DNA from: Flavobacteriales bacterium UBA2426
GTDB taxonomy: Bacteria; Bacteroidota; Bacteroidia; Flavobacteriales_F; PHOS-HE28
NCBI GenBank assembly: GCA_002342985.1
Contig: DDRC01000252.1
Location: forward strand, 1 to 38,988
DNA: 38,988 nucleotides
Direction: 5' to 3'
Shown here: positions 38,102 through 38,988 of the stretch, in pieces
Layout: every line of letters begins with the position of its first letter
Position numbering within the stretch: the stretch's first letter is position 1
The notes under the pieces: model-generated
Databases searched by the model: none
Told to the model about the DNA's origin: nothing
The model's input: only the letters and a program-made list of their open reading frames with translations
Translations under genes and position numbers: made by a program

Positions 38102-38838
38102 TACTGCTTGGCCTCCGCCCCTTGCTGTGCGGCATCCGCCGCGGGGGCCTTGGGCGCTTCCGCCTTCGCGCGGAGACCGGCGGGCTTCGGCGAATCCTTG
38201 TGCGCCGGCACCTTGGCGGCGTCGGCGATGGTGACGTAGCTGCCTTCCGCGCCCGGCACCGAGCCCTTGACCATGATCAGGCCCTTGGCCGGGTCGGTCG
38301 CCATGACCACCAGGTTCTGCTGCGTGCGCCAGCGCTGGCCCATGTGGCCGGCCATGCGCTTGTTCTTGAACACGCGGCCCGGATCCTGGCGGCCGCCGGT
38401 GGCGCCGTGCGAGCGGTGCGACACCGAAACGCCGTGCGTGGCGCGCAGGCCGCCGAAATTGTGCCGCTTCATGGCGCCGGCGAAGCCGCGGCCGACCGTG
38501 CAGCCGCGCACGTCGACGTATTGCCCGACGACGAAGTGGTTGGCGCCGATCTCGGCGCCCACGTCGACCATCGACTTGTCGTCGACGCGGAATTCCATGA
38601 CCTCGGCCTTGAGCTCGACCTTGGCCTTCGCGAACTGCTCGCGCGTGGGCTTCGCCACGTTCTTGGCCTTGGCCTTGCCGATGCCGAGCTGGACCGCCGT
38701 GTAGCCGTCCTTTTCCTTCGTGCGCACGCCCGTGACCTGGAGGTTCTCGAGCGCGAGCACGGTGACCGGCACGTGGCGTCCGCCGTCGGCGAACATCCGC
38801 GTCATGCCGATCTTCCTGGCGATGACTCCGGTGCGCAT
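38101..38838 (-). CDS. rplC: 50S ribosomal protein L3, alphaproteobacterial type
   Basis: The 245-residue product starts [20 protein letters not shown] and has the long finger with [20 protein letters not shown] and [20 protein letters not shown] that contacts the peptidyl-transferase region. The C-terminus carries an Ala/Lys-rich tail ([20 protein letters not shown]). AAGGA lies nine bases upstream. The ATG overlaps the rpsJ stop by one base (TGATG). Confidence 0.96.
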   Translation of the reverse strand: MRTGVIARKIGMTRMFADGGRHVPVTVLALENLQVTGVRTKEKDGYTAVQLGIGKAKAKNVAKPTREQFAKAKVELKAEVMEFRVDDKSMVDVGAEIGANHFVVGQYVDVRGCTVGRGFAGAMKRHNFGGLRATHGVSVSHRSHGATGGRQDPGRVFKNKRMAGHMGQRWRTQQNLVVMATDPAKGLIMVKGSVPGAEGSYVTIADAAKVPAHKDSPKPAGLRAKAEAPKAPAADAAQQGAEAKQ

Positions 38839-38988
38839 CAGCGTTTGTCCTTGGCGTGGAGCTTGATGTCGACGTGCACGCCCGGGGACAGATCGAGCTT
38901 GCCCAGCGCGTCCACGGTCTGCGGCGTCGGGTCGACGATGTCGATCAGGCGCTTGTGCGTGCGCATCTCGAACTGCTCGCGGCTCTTC
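38838..38988 (-). CDS. rpsJ: 30S ribosomal protein S10, N-terminal part outside the window
   Basis: The last 49 residues are present, reading [40 protein letters not shown] and IKLHAKDKR, then TGA at 38,838-38,840. This is the C-terminal half of S10 (S10 also acts as NusE in antitermination). The start of the gene and the promoter of the S10 operon lie beyond the right edge. The C-terminus IKLHAKDKR is slightly longer than E. coli S10. Confidence 0.93.
   Translation of the reverse strand, partial: KSREQFEMRTHKRLIDIVDPTPQTVDALGKLDLSPGVHVDIKLHAKDKR

Overview
The window divides into two parts of different phylogenetic character. From base 1 to about 35,020 the genes look like a GC-rich member of the Bacteroidota, most likely Flavobacteriales. 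The grounds are T9SS type A and type B sorting domains, a SprB-like repeat adhesin with a PorP/SprF partner and a PorE-like lipoprotein, a GWxTD protein, the gene order rpoA-rplQ-carA-eno, Bacteroidota-style ribosomal proteins, TAnnTTTG-type promoter boxes, and few Shine-Dalgarno sequences before ribosomal start codons. From about 35,055 to the end, rpsC (N-terminal part), rplV, rpsS, rplB, rplW, rplD, rplC and rpsJ (partial) look alphaproteobacterial, and every one whose start is in the window has a purine-rich Shine-Dalgarno. The switch falls inside rpsC, in a stretch conserved in both phyla. It is best explained as a chimeric metagenome assembly, although an inter-phylum recombination inside the S10 operon cannot be excluded from sequence alone.

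Layout. 1-5,635 (+): end of a DUF4140/DUF4139 protein, a secreted L,D-transpeptidase, RmuC, a GWxTD lipoprotein and a TrmH/RlmB-type rRNA methyltransferase. 5,779-16,008 (+): a four-gene surface cluster with a small secreted protein of unknown function, a 2,335-residue SprB-like adhesin with 22 repeats of about 82 residues and a type B T9SS signal, a PorP/SprF-like outer-membrane protein, and a PorE-like lipoprotein (TPR, beta-propeller, carboxypeptidase-regulatory-like domain, OmpA domain). 16,005-20,961: a helical-repeat protein (-), a secreted M1 metallopeptidase with a type A T9SS signal (+), and a secreted protein of unknown function (-). 21,018-23,448 (-): eno and carA. 23,449-23,976: no intact gene, but a possible decayed secreted-protein ORF and the terminator of the ribosomal operon. 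23,977-38,988 (-): the alpha, spc and S10 ribosomal operons, read from rpsJ at the right edge down to rplQ, with secY, map, infA and rpoA embedded.

How the genes work together. The 5.8-16 kb cluster reads as a unit for making, exporting and anchoring a very large cell-surface adhesin through the type IX secretion system: PorP/SprF-like proteins are partners of type B cargo, and PorE-like proteins link the T9SS to peptidoglycan. The ribosomal run carries translation, secretion (SecY), N-terminal methionine removal (Map), initiation (IF-1) and transcription (RpoA) genes in the conserved order. No new defence, mobile or CRISPR system is visible. The notable points are the cross-phylum join in rpsC, the uncharacterised small protein overlapping the adhesin start, and several hairpins at gene borders.
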